This document shows, one piece after another, positions 1-7,088 of a DNA stretch of 12,705 bases (within the stretch, counting starts at the first letter, position 1; each line of letters starts with the position of its first letter). The notes below the pieces were generated by a model that had not been told where the DNA came from, did not search any database, and was given only the letters and a program-made list of their open reading frames with translations. The DNA lies in NCBI GenBank assembly GCA_002869605.1, contig PKUI01000026.1, positions 1 through 12,705 on the forward strand, in the 5' to 3' direction. The stretch comes from Desulfuromonas sp. (GTDB lineage: Bacteria; Desulfobacterota; Desulfuromonadia; Desulfuromonadales; SZUA-401). A program made the translations under genes and the position numbers.

Positions 1-752
1 ACTCCGCCGAGGATGTTGCCGAGGGTTACCGGTAGCAGGTTGGCCCAGAAGAAGTTGCTCCAGCTCAGGCCGTTTGCAGCGAGTCCGGTTCGATCCGCCA
101 GCAGCAGGCCGGTGGGGATGAAATACATGTTGGCAATGGAGTGCTCAAAGCCCGAGGCGACAAAGGCCATGATCGGCACGTAGCAGGCGAGGATCTTGCC
201 GCTGATGTCCCGGGCCGCTGTCGCCATGACCACTGCCAGGCAGACCAGCCAGTTGCAGAGCAGCCCACGAACCAGGGCGACATCGAAGTCGAGATTGCAT
301 TTTCTGGCGGCGATGGCGACAGCATGTTCGGCGAGCCCGCCGCTTTGCCACAGCTCAGTGCGGAGCATCAGCCAGGCCATCAACAGCGAACCGATAAAAT
401 TCCCCAGCAGTACGACACCCCAGTTTTCGAACAGCTTGTGCCAGCTTATCTCCTTTTCCAGCGCGGCCTTGGTCAGCAGGCTGTTGCCGGTAAACAGCTC
501 CGCGCCACAGACGACCACCAGCATCAGCCCAAGAGAGAAGACGCTGCCGCCGAGAAAGCGGCTGATGCCGCTGCCGACATGTGCTGCGGTGCCGGCTGTT
601 ACCACGGTGGCGAGTTGAGCGCCGAAGGCGATATAGAAGCCCGCCAGCAGGGCGAGCACCAGCGTGCGTCCGAGTGATTGGGTCAGCACGCGGCGGCCGC
701 TGGCGACGATCTGGGCCATGGTCTCAGCCGGGTTGTAGAACCGTTTCTCCAT
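1..752 (-). CDS. formate/nitrite transporter (FNT) family channel, C-terminus cut by window edge
   Basis: This is an inner-membrane pentameric channel of the FNT family, which moves formate, nitrite or similar small anions. The first 250 residues are present. Conserved pieces in order are NPAE near residue 7, the first membrane segment with GFYIAFGA (38-45), the omega-loop motif ELFTGN (85-90), NWLVCLAV in TM4 (167-174), GFEHSIANMYFIPTG (201-215) carrying the central pore histidine H204, and LPVTLGNILGG at the edge. By comparison with E. coli FocA, which I recall as ending about 20 residues after the equivalent of that last motif, only the end of TM6 and the tail are missing. Translation starts at an ATG 3 bases after the stop of the upstream aminotransferase, with a weak AGGG 7 bases before it, so the two are probably one operon. 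The substrate cannot be decided from sequence; FocA-like formate transport is the simplest guess. Confidence 0.88.
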   Translation of the reverse strand, partial: MEKRFYNPAETMAQIVASGRRVLTQSLGRTLVLALLAGFYIAFGAQLATVVTAGTAAHVGSGISRFLGGSVFSLGLMLVVVCGAELFTGNSLLTKAALEKEISWHKLFENWGVVLLGNFIGSLLMAWLMLRTELWQSGGLAEHAVAIAARKCNLDFDVALVRGLLCNWLVCLAVVMATAARDISGKILACYVPIMAFVASGFEHSIANMYFIPTGLLLADRTGLAANGLSWSNFFWANLLPVTLGNILGG

Positions 753-755
753 ACG

Positions 756-1949
756 TCAGCCCTGCAGCCCGGCGTCCGCGGCGATGGCACGCCAGGTGGG
801 CAGAGAGCGCTCGATGATGTCGTCGGCAATGCAGTAGGCGAGACGGAAATAGCCGGGGGCACCGAAGCCGCTGCCGGGAACAATGAGCACATTATGTTTC
901 AGGCACAAGCGTGCAAAGGCAATGTCTTCTCCGCCGGGGGCTTCGGGGAACAGATAAAAGGCCCCCTGCGGCTTGACCATCGAGAAACTGAGGGCGGTGA
1001 GGCTTTCGTAGAGCAGGTCACGCTTGCGCTCGTAGATTTTAGCGTCGACGCTTTCATCCTGCAGCCCTTCAATCAGGCGCTGGGCCAGCGCCGGGGCATT
1101 GACGAAGCCGAGTACCCGGTTGCAGAAGATCGCGCCGTCCATGAACTGTTCGATGCCATCGAGTTGCGGGTTGGCCGCGAGGAAGCCGATACGTTCTCCC
1201 GGTAGGGCCAGGTCCTTGGAGTGCGAGGTGACGACGACGCTGCTTTTAATCGCCGCGAACACGTTAGGAACCGTCAGTCCGTCGAAGGCGATGCGGGAGT
1301 AGGGCTCATCCGAGATGGCGTAGATGGTGCGGTCATACTCGGCGCCTTTGCGCTCCAGCAGGTTGCCGATCTGTTTCAGGACTGGCAGTGGGTAGATCAC
1401 TCCGGTCGGGTTGTTGGGCGAGTTGAGAATGATTGCCCTGGTCTGCGGGGTGATCGCCGCTTCCAGCGCCGCAAGGTCGGGCAGGAAGGTGTTCTTGTCG
1501 GTCCAGACTTCGACCGATTTGCCGCCGTGGTTGTCGATGTAAAATTTATACTCGACGAAAAACGGGGCGAGGATGATGACTTCTTCCCCGGGGTTGAGAA
1601 TGGTTTTGAGTACGACGTTCAGGGCGCCGCCGGCTCCACAGGTCATCACGACATGCCGGTGCGAGAGAGCTTCGGGCGCTCCCTGGCTGAGACGCCTGGC
1701 GACAGCCGCGCGGGTTTCGTCGTAGCCGGCATTGTTCATGTAGCGGTGCATGCCGGGTGTCGGGTTGCTCGCCAGTTCCAGGAGTTTGGCGCGTAACGCC
1801 TCAGGGGGTTCGATATCCGGATTCCCGAGCGTAAAGTCGAAGACCTTGTCTGCACCGAAGCGCTCGCGCAATTCGGCACCTTCTTCGAACATGCGGCGGA
1901 TCCAGGACGAGCGTTCCAGGGCGGCGGTAACCTTGATGGCGATTGACAT
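756..1949 (-). CDS. class I/II PLP-dependent aminotransferase (aspartate/aromatic type)
   Basis: This is a cytosolic fold-type I aminotransferase of 397 residues, a normal length for the AspC family. Visible motifs are SPNNPTG (177-183), DEPY (214-217), the PLP-binding lysine K245 in SHSKDLALPGERIGF (242-256), and R369 in YFRLAYC, which should bind the substrate alpha-carboxylate. The frame could be extended to a TTG four codons upstream, but that TTG overlaps the Shine-Dalgarno GGAGG at 1955-1959; the ATG at 1949 sits 5 bases after this site and is the better start. The gene is divergent from pheA and tyrA, whose pathways end in phenylpyruvate and hydroxyphenylpyruvate, so a role as the terminal aromatic aminotransferase is plausible. 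Aspartate or alanine specificity cannot be excluded. It is followed closely by an FNT channel gene. Confidence 0.93.
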   Translation of the reverse strand: MSIAIKVTAALERSSWIRRMFEEGAELRERFGADKVFDFTLGNPDIEPPEALRAKLLELASNPTPGMHRYMNNAGYDETRAAVARRLSQGAPEALSHRHVVMTCGAGGALNVVLKTILNPGEEVIILAPFFVEYKFYIDNHGGKSVEVWTDKNTFLPDLAALEAAITPQTRAIILNSPNNPTGVIYPLPVLKQIGNLLERKGAEYDRTIYAISDEPYSRIAFDGLTVPNVFAAIKSSVVVTSHSKDLALPGERIGFLAANPQLDGIEQFMDGAIFCNRVLGFVNAPALAQRLIEGLQDESVDAKIYERKRDLLYESLTALSFSMVKPQGAFYLFPEAPGGEDIAFARLCLKHNVLIVPGSGFGAPGYFRLAYCIADDIIERSLPTWRAIAADAGLQG

Positions 1950-1983
1950 GCAAACCTCCAATAGCGTCTGTTTGGGATTTCGC

Positions 1984-2012
1984 AGTGTAAAGGCGCCTCA
2001 CGGGGGGGTCAA
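1984..2012 (-). promoter_or_regulatory. sigma-70-like promoter of the aminotransferase/FNT unit
   Basis: Read on the minus strand, TTGACC (2007-2012; five of six -35 consensus positions) is followed after exactly 17 bases by TACACT (1984-1989; four of six -10 positions). Transcription would begin near 1977, giving a leader of about 28 bases with the GGAGG ribosome site. The spacer holds a run of C residues and is GC-rich. The call rests on pattern only. Confidence 0.55.
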
Positions 2013-2037
2013 GACTAATCTAATGCCTTGTGTAGCG

Positions 2038-2066
2038 TTGCAATTTTCGTCGGTCTGAGATACATT
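2038..2066 (+). promoter_or_regulatory. candidate sigma-70 promoter of the pheA cluster
   Basis: TTGCAA (2038-2043) and TACATT (2061-2066) are separated by 17 bases, each matching four of six consensus positions. The predicted start near 2073 leaves a leader of about 27 bases before pheA with GGAGG at 2090-2094. A CGGTCT / AGACCG inverted repeat (2051-2056 and 2085-2090) flanks the -10 and could be an operator, but it could also be chance. Confidence 0.4.
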
Positions 2067-2099
2067 CTCGCTTCACTTTGAGAGAGACCGGAGGCGGAT

Positions 2100-3173
2100 A
2101 TGGCCGAAAAAAACCTGGACAAACTGCGCCAGGAGATCGACGCTCTGGACGATAACATCCTCGAACTGCTCAATCAGCGTGCCGCTGTCGCACAGCAGGT
2201 GGGTAAGGTCAAGGCTGCACATGACCAGACATTCTACGTCCCGAGCCGTGAGCGGGCTATCTATGAACGGCTCTCTGCCAACAACCCCGGTCCGTTCCCG
2301 AACGACGCCGTGCGCAAGGTGTTTCGTGAGATTATCTCCGCGTCCCTGTCGCTTGAGGAACCGTTAAAGGTTGCCTTTCTCGGCCCCAAGGCGACCTTTA
2401 CGCACGTTGCGGCCATGCGGCAGTTCGGTCTCTCGGCGCAACTGGTTCCCCAGAAGGGGATTACCCAGGTTTTCGAGGAGGTTGCCCGCGGTCGTGCCGA
2501 GTTCGGCGTGGTCCCGGTTGAAAACTCTAACGAGGGTATCGTCTCGCATACCCTCGACATGTTCATGGAGTCGGAGCTTAAGATCAATGCCGAGATCCTG
2601 CTCGAGATCTCCCAGGACCTCCTGACCCAGAGCGGCTCCCTCGAGGGGATCGAGAGGATCTGCTCACATCCACAGGCGCTTGGCCAGTGCCGTCACTGGC
2701 TCGAGGAGAACCTGCCCGATCTGCCGCTTGTCGATGTCGCCAGTACCGCGCTCGCCGCGCAGATGGCGTCCGAGGATCCGACGGTGGCTGCAGTCGCCAG
2801 CGAGGCGGCTGGCAATATGTATGGTTTACAGGTCGCCAAGAGTAAGATCGAGGATCACCCGAATAATTTTACCCGTTTCCTGGTCATTGGCCGGACCATG
2901 CCGAAGTCTTCCGGTAAGGACAAAACCTCGATCATGTTCAGTGTCAAAGATGAGCCGGGGATCCTCTATCGTATGCTGCAGCCTTTCAGCAGTCGTCAGA
3001 TCAACCTTTCGAAGATCGAGAGTCGACCGATGAAGCGCAAGGCCTGGGAGTACATCTTCTTTCTCGACATGGAGGGTCATGTCGAGGGGGAGACGATCTC
3101 TGCCGCTCTGGAAGACCTAAAGCAGTATTGTCAATTCATCAAGGTGCTCGGTTCGTTCCCTAGCGGGCGCTGA
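2100..3173 (+). CDS. pheA: bifunctional chorismate mutase / prephenate dehydratase
   Basis: This enzyme turns chorismate into prephenate and then phenylpyruvate, the committed route to phenylalanine. The 357 residues show three domains: an AroQ-type helical chorismate mutase (about 1-85, starting KNLDKLRQEIDALDDNILELL), prephenate dehydratase (about 89-265) with GPKATFTH (95-102), VPVENSNEG (138-146) and the catalytic-site NNFTRF (255-260), and a C-terminal ACT domain (about 275-357) with DEPGILYRML (284-293) and ESRP (307-310), the element that binds phenylalanine for feedback inhibition. The length is typical for the P-protein. The start ATG is 5 bases after GGAGG. It heads a plus-strand cluster with tyrA 22 bases downstream. 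Retention of the ESRP motif suggests that the enzyme is allosterically inhibited by phenylalanine; this is inferred from the family. Confidence 0.97.
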   Translation: MAEKNLDKLRQEIDALDDNILELLNQRAAVAQQVGKVKAAHDQTFYVPSRERAIYERLSANNPGPFPNDAVRKVFREIISASLSLEEPLKVAFLGPKATFTHVAAMRQFGLSAQLVPQKGITQVFEEVARGRAEFGVVPVENSNEGIVSHTLDMFMESELKINAEILLEISQDLLTQSGSLEGIERICSHPQALGQCRHWLEENLPDLPLVDVASTALAAQMASEDPTVAAVASEAAGNMYGLQVAKSKIEDHPNNFTRFLVIGRTMPKSSGKDKTSIMFSVKDEPGILYRMLQPFSSRQINLSKIESRPMKRKAWEYIFFLDMEGHVEGETISAALEDLKQYCQFIKVLGSFPSGR

Positions 3174-3195
3174 TCGATTAATCGACGGGTTATTT

Positions 3196-4068
3196 ATGTC
3201 AAATAATCTTCTTCATATTCCGCGATTGGCCGTTGTCGGCGTTGGTTTGATTGGCGGGTCCCTGGCCCTGGCGCTCAAGGAAGCCGGCGCTGTCGGCCAT
3301 GTCGTCGGTGTCGGTCGTGGCTTACCTAACCTGGAAAAGGCACTGGAACTCGGGGTCGTCGACAGTTTTACCCAAAACCTGTCCGAAGGGGTGGCCGATG
3401 CCGATGTGGTCTTTTTGGCGACGCCGGTGCGGACGCTGCCGGTAGTTGCGGCCGAAGCGGTCAAGGTGATGAAGCCCGGGGCAATCCTTACCGATGGGGG
3501 GAGTGTCAAGGGGACGGTGTCCGAGGAGATCGACCCGCTCATGCCTGAGGGTGTTCATTTCGTCCCTGGGCATCCGATTGCCGGCACCGAGCAGAGTGGT
3601 GCAGAAGCTGCCTTTCCGACCCTCTATCGGGGAAAACGCTGTATCCTGACCCCGACGGATGCAACCGATGCGGATGCGCTGGCGACCGTCAGCCGGATGT
3701 GGCAGGTTGCAGGAAGCGAGGTTGCGGTCATGGATGTAGAGAAACATGATCGGATTCTCGCCGCGATCAGCCATCTTCCACACATGGTTGCGTATTCCTT
3801 GGTCAACGCCGTCGGCGCCTATGATCGCTACCCGGAAAACATTCTCGATTACTCTGCCGGCGGGTTTCGTGACTTTACGCGTATCGCCTCGTCCGACCCG
3901 ACCATGTGGCGGGATATCGCCCAGACGAATCGAGCCGCGCTGGTCGAGATGATGGACCAGTTTGAGCGCTTCTTCGCCGAGTTGAAGGCGGATGTCGAGT
4001 CGGGCGACGGTGCGCGTCTGTTTGAGTTTTTTCAGCGTTCCAAGCAGAGCCGTGATGCGATCCTTTAA
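3196..4068 (+). CDS. tyrA: prephenate (or arogenate) dehydrogenase
   Basis: This is an NAD(P)-dependent oxidative decarboxylase that makes 4-hydroxyphenylpyruvate (or tyrosine from arogenate). The 290-residue protein has an N-terminal Rossmann domain with GVGLIGGS (15-22), the active-site HPIAG (126-130), and a helical dimerisation domain with SHLPHM (192-197) and DYSAGGFRDFTRIASSDPTMWRD (218-240, the family signature). There is no ACT domain, so feedback by tyrosine, if any, must act directly on the catalytic domains. It lacks the chorismate mutase domain of the enteric T-protein, which fits with PheA supplying mutase activity next door. The ribosome site is weak (ACGGG about 7 bases before ATG), so translation may depend partly on ribosomes finishing pheA. 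Choice of NAD or NADP, and of prephenate or arogenate, is not settled by sequence alone. Confidence 0.96.
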   Translation: MSNNLLHIPRLAVVGVGLIGGSLALALKEAGAVGHVVGVGRGLPNLEKALELGVVDSFTQNLSEGVADADVVFLATPVRTLPVVAAEAVKVMKPGAILTDGGSVKGTVSEEIDPLMPEGVHFVPGHPIAGTEQSGAEAAFPTLYRGKRCILTPTDATDADALATVSRMWQVAGSEVAVMDVEKHDRILAAISHLPHMVAYSLVNAVGAYDRYPENILDYSAGGFRDFTRIASSDPTMWRDIAQTNRAALVEMMDQFERFFAELKADVESGDGARLFEFFQRSKQSRDAIL

Positions 4069-4089
4069 CGCTTCTGTCGCTGTTTTACC

Positions 4090-4131
4090 ATGAAGCTGCG
4101 TCCTTTCTCTTGGGCGTCTTTCTATTCATAA
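4090..4131 (+). other. candidate 13-codon leader reading frame rich in aromatic residues
   Basis: In the 77-base gap between tyrA and aroA, an ATG opens a frame encoding MKLRPFSWASFYS and a TAA stop. Four of 13 residues are aromatic and all three kinds (Phe, Trp, Tyr) occur. It ends 14 bases before the aroA ATG. No Shine-Dalgarno sequence precedes it and no attenuator hairpin follows, so translation is unproven; chance is a serious alternative. Confidence 0.18.
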
Positions 4132-4145
4132 GTCCGGAGTTTCCC

Positions 4146-5465
4146 ATGACCAGTCATCCCAATGAAACACGCCGCGTATCGGGTGGTGTGCCGCTCCGTG
4201 GTGAGTTGACCGTCCCCGGCGACAAGTCGATTTCTCATCGTTCCATCATGTTCGGTTCGCTCGCAGAGGGTGAAACTGTCGTCTATGGCTTTTTGCATGG
4301 GGAGGATAATCATGCCACCCTGAATGCCTTTCGCGCGATGGGGATCGAGATTGCCGAAGAGCAGGGTGGGGTGTTGCGTATCTCCGGGCGGGGCCTGCAT
4401 GGCCTGCAGGAACCGACCGACGTCCTCGACTGTGGCAACTCCGGGACGACCATGCGCCTTATGACCGGTCTGCTTTCCGGCCAGAAGTTCTTTTCCGTTT
4501 TGAGCGGTGATCAGTATTTGCGGCGTCGGCCGATGAAACGGGTTGTTTCTCCCCTAGCCAGCATGGGGGCGAGTATATTCGGCCGGGGCGGAGGCGACCT
4601 GGCCCCATTGGCGATCAACGGTAGTCGCCTGCAAGGTGTCACGTACGATTCGCCGATCGCCAGTGCACAGGTCAAGTCGGCGCTGTTGTTAGCTGGGTTA
4701 TACGCCGATAGTCCAACCACAGTGACCGAGCCGCACTTGTCTCGTGACCACAGCGAGAGGATGTTGCGCTATTTTGGGGCAGAGCTCGAAACCTTCGAAA
4801 CCGGTGTGAGAATTCAACCCCAGTCGAAGCTGCAGGGACGTGAGGTGCATGTCCCCGGAGATATTTCGTCGGCGGCCTTCTACCTGGTTGCGGCTTCTAT
4901 TGTTCCCGGCTCCGAGTTGCTGCTGAAGAATGTCGGTATCAACCCGACGCGCAGTGGGATTCTCGACATTCTCGATGCCATGGGCGCAGATATTGAAAGG
5001 TTGAATCCGCGAGAGCTTTCCGGGGAACCGGTAGCCGACCTGTTGGTGCGTAGCGCCGACCTGAAAGGGGTCGAGATCGGAGGGGAGGTCGTGCCGCGCG
5101 CGATCGATGAGTTCCCGGTGGTTAGCGTTGCTGCCTGTTTCGCCGCTGGGCAGACCGTTATTCGTGACGCCAGAGAGCTGCGTGTCAAGGAGACCGACCG
5201 CATCGCAGCCATGACTTCGGAACTCGAAAAGCTCGGCGCCCGGGTGGAACCGCGCGAGGACGGCATGGTGATTGACGGGATCGAGCGACTGACCGGTGGC
5301 GAGGTCGTTTCGCATGGGGACCATCGCATCGCTATGAGTATGGCCGTGGCGGCACTGCGAGGCGAGGCGCAGGTGTCGATTGCAGATACCGGGTGTACTG
5401 CGACGTCGTTTCCCGGATACTGGGAGTCCCTGGCGCAGATCGGTGCGGAGATCGCTGATGCGTGA
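4146..5465 (+). CDS. aroA: 3-phosphoshikimate 1-carboxyvinyltransferase (EPSP synthase)
   Basis: AroA transfers the enolpyruvyl group of PEP to shikimate 3-phosphate, the sixth step of the shikimate pathway. The 439-residue protein shows the two-domain inside-out barrel signatures: VPGDKSISHRS (23-33), CGNSGTTMRLM (96-106), RRRPMKRV (126-133), ASAQVKSALLLAGL (172-185), PGDISSAAF (237-245), RVKETDR (346-352) and GDHRIAM (391-397). The pattern is closer to the Bacillus-type enzyme than to E. coli AroA. The frame can be extended to a TTG at 4110, but ATG 4146 has GGAG at 4136-4139 with a 6-base spacer and matches the usual N-terminus. Its stop overlaps the start of cmk by 8 bases. It supplies chorismate for pheA and tyrA upstream. 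Confidence 0.97.
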   Translation: MTSHPNETRRVSGGVPLRGELTVPGDKSISHRSIMFGSLAEGETVVYGFLHGEDNHATLNAFRAMGIEIAEEQGGVLRISGRGLHGLQEPTDVLDCGNSGTTMRLMTGLLSGQKFFSVLSGDQYLRRRPMKRVVSPLASMGASIFGRGGGDLAPLAINGSRLQGVTYDSPIASAQVKSALLLAGLYADSPTTVTEPHLSRDHSERMLRYFGAELETFETGVRIQPQSKLQGREVHVPGDISSAAFYLVAASIVPGSELLLKNVGINPTRSGILDILDAMGADIERLNPRELSGEPVADLLVRSADLKGVEIGGEVVPRAIDEFPVVSVAACFAAGQTVIRDARELRVKETDRIAAMTSELEKLGARVEPREDGMVIDGIERLTGGEVVSHGDHRIAMSMAVAALRGEAQVSIADTGCTATSFPGYWESLAQIGAEIADA

Positions 5466-6144
5466 ACCGATTATTGCCATTGACGGACCTTCCGGGGCGG
5501 GTAAGAGCACTTTGAGTCGTCTGCTTGCGGAGCGGCTTGGTTTTACCCATATAGATACCGGTGCCATGTATCGCTGCGTAGCGCTCGCCGTTGAGCGTAA
5601 CGGGATTGACGTGGCCGACCTGGATCAACTTGCTCGGCTCTGCGACGGCCTGACGATTGCCTTCCAACGGGACGCAACGGGTCAGAAAGTGTTGCTGAAC
5701 GGTGAGGACGTGTCGGAGGCTATCCGCCAGCCCCATATCAGCCTGCTGACTTCGCAAGTAGCCGCGGTAGCCGCGGTGCGCGAAGCGATGGTCACATTGC
5801 AGAGGCAGATGGGCAGGGCAGGGGGGGTGGTTCTCGAAGGGCGTGATATCGGTTCGGTGGTGTTCCCGGATGCCGAGGTCAAGTTTTATCTCAGCGCCTC
5901 TGCGCGCGAACGAGGCCGTCGCCGTTACGAGGAGTTGTGCCTATCCGGACAGAAGGTTGATCTTGAACAGACCATTGGCGAAATCGAAGCACGCGACGTG
6001 GCGGATCAGGGGCGTGAACATTCCCCATTGATGCAGCCTGAGGATGCCGTTCTGATTGACTCGACAGGGCTCACGATCGAGCAGGTGCTGGCGAAAATGG
6101 TGACCGTTGTTGAGGCTCGGCGTTTAGCGGGGGCAGCGGGATGA
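5458..6144 (+). CDS. cmk: (d)CMP kinase (cytidylate kinase)
   Basis: This kinase phosphorylates CMP and dCMP to the diphosphates, recycling nucleotides from RNA turnover and lipid synthesis. The 228-residue protein begins REPIIAIDGPSGAGKST, with the Walker A P-loop GPSGAGKS at 10-17, then DTGAMYR (33-39), the CMP-binding GRDIGSVVFPDA (128-139), the RERGRRR region (150-156) that forms part of the arginine-rich lid, and EARDVADQGRE (177-187). The length is typical. The reading frame is open far upstream inside aroA, but the ATG at 5458 fits the family N-terminus and has GGAG 7 bases before it. It overlaps aroA by 8 bases and its TGA overlaps the ATG of ispH, so all three are probably translationally coupled. 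An aroA-cmk-rpsA linkage is also known from enterobacteria. Confidence 0.97.
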   Translation: MREPIIAIDGPSGAGKSTLSRLLAERLGFTHIDTGAMYRCVALAVERNGIDVADLDQLARLCDGLTIAFQRDATGQKVLLNGEDVSEAIRQPHISLLTSQVAAVAAVREAMVTLQRQMGRAGGVVLEGRDIGSVVFPDAEVKFYLSASARERGRRRYEELCLSGQKVDLEQTIGEIEARDVADQGREHSPLMQPEDAVLIDSTGLTIEQVLAKMVTVVEARRLAGAAG

Positions 6145-6983
6145 AGGTTCTGCTTGCCCAGAGCGCCGGTTTTTGTTTCGGGGTCAAGCGCGCGACCAAG
6201 ATGGCCTTTGAGTCGGCCCATGAGCATGACAGGATCTGTTCCCTGGGGCCGATTATTCATTCTCCCCAGCTGGTCAAAAAACTTGAAGAACTCGGGGTCG
6301 AGGTTGTCAAGGATGTCGAAGGGGTCCCCAAAGATGCCGCCGTGATCGTGCGTTCGCATGGTATTACCTTTGACGAGCTGCAGCAGCTGACGGATTGTGG
6401 GTTGGAGATTATCGATGCCACCTGTCCGTTTGTGAAAAACGCCCAGGACTACGCGGCACAGCTGAGCAAGGAGGGCTATACGCTCCTGATTGTGGGGGAA
6501 CGAGAACACCCGGAGGTGCAGGGGATTCTTTCCTTCGCACGTGACGGGGATGTGGTCGTTGTTGCAGACCTGGCCCAGGCAGAAGCTTTGCCGCGGCGCC
6601 GCAGGATCGGGATTGTGGCTCAAACCACGCAGTCACTCTCCAACTTGCAGGAGGTTGTCGATATCTGCCTGCACAAGTGCTACGAGATGCGGGTGTTCAA
6701 TACGATTTGCGACGCCACCAAGGTCCGTCAGGAGGAAGCCCGGGAGATTGCGAAGAAAAGTGATGTTGTACTGGTCCTGGGTGGCTACAATAGCGCCAAT
6801 ACGCGCCGCCTCGCCGAGATCTGTGAGGAGATTCAGCCGCACACACATCACATCGAAACCGCAGACGAAATTCATGATGACTGGTTCTCTTCGGCGCAGA
6901 CTGTCGCCATCACCGCTGGAGCTTCAACCCCCCAGTGGATCATCGATGAGGCGGTCAAAAGAGTCGAGGGCATTTCGCAATAA
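6141..6983 (+). CDS. ispH: 4-hydroxy-3-methylbut-2-enyl diphosphate reductase
   Basis: IspH (LytB) reduces HMBPP to IPP and DMAPP in the last step of the MEP isoprenoid pathway, using a [4Fe-4S] cluster. The 280 residues contain the three cluster cysteines C12 (AGFCFGV), C95 (DATCPFV) and C190 (TICDATKVRQ), substrate-binding histidines H40, H73 (VRSHG) and H123, and the catalytic glutamate E125 in HPEVQG. SANTRRL (218-224) and GASTPQW (260-266) match the third domain. The start ATG overlaps the cmk stop (ATGA). In many clostridia IspH is fused to an S1-domain protein; here the two are separate genes about 100 bases apart with a likely promoter between them. No downstream intrinsic terminator is seen before that promoter. 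Confidence 0.97.
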   Translation: MKVLLAQSAGFCFGVKRATKMAFESAHEHDRICSLGPIIHSPQLVKKLEELGVEVVKDVEGVPKDAAVIVRSHGITFDELQQLTDCGLEIIDATCPFVKNAQDYAAQLSKEGYTLLIVGEREHPEVQGILSFARDGDVVVVADLAQAEALPRRRRIGIVAQTTQSLSNLQEVVDICLHKCYEMRVFNTICDATKVRQEEAREIAKKSDVVLVLGGYNSANTRRLAEICEEIQPHTHHIETADEIHDDWFSSAQTVAITAGASTPQWIIDEAVKRVEGISQ

Positions 6984-6991
6984 AAGAGGGT

Positions 6992-7019
6992 TTGTTTTTT
7001 AAAACGTTTGTGATATGGT
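6992..7019 (+). promoter_or_regulatory. candidate extended -10 promoter for rpsA
   Basis: The element TGATATGGT (7011-7019) has TGn directly before a -10 hexamer TATGGT (four of six). A weak -35, TTGTTT (6992-6997), lies 16 bases upstream in an AT-rich block that differs from the GC-rich surroundings. Transcription would start near 7026, giving a leader of about 60 bases. This would allow ribosomal protein S1 to be expressed apart from the biosynthetic genes upstream. Confidence 0.45.
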
Positions 7020-7028
7020 CGCTTTTCG

Positions 7029-7060
7029 CGGCTTCAGCCGTAGTGCCGGAGTGGCCGGTA
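7029..7060 (+). promoter_or_regulatory. two-hairpin leader of rpsA
   Basis: Two short inverted repeats fall in the predicted rpsA leader: CGGC-TTCA-GCCG at 7029-7040, and TGCCGG / CCGGTA (7044-7049 with 7055-7060, one G-U pair, 5-base loop). The AAGGGG ribosome site at 7072-7077 lies just after them, 11 bases before ATG. E. coli S1 represses its own translation through a structured leader; a similar role here is only an inference. Confidence 0.35.
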
Positions 7061-7088
7061 CGCAAATCGTCAAGGGGACTTAATTTAC

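Noticed and set aside
141..677. Long plus-strand frame opposite the FNT gene
   Set aside because: It is antisense to a clear membrane channel gene; the translation is low-complexity Gln/Ala-rich and typical of a GC-rich shadow frame.
1986..1991. TGTAAA resembling half of a TyrR box upstream of the aminotransferase
   Set aside because: The second half (TTTACA after 6 bases) is absent.
3174..3185. Perfect 12-base palindrome TCGATTAATCGA after the pheA stop
   Set aside because: A few palindromes of this length are expected by chance in a window this size; there is no second copy and no promoter nearby.
4698..5567. Minus-strand frame of 289 codons opposite aroA and cmk
   Set aside because: It is antisense to two well-conserved enzymes, has no family motifs and spans their junction.
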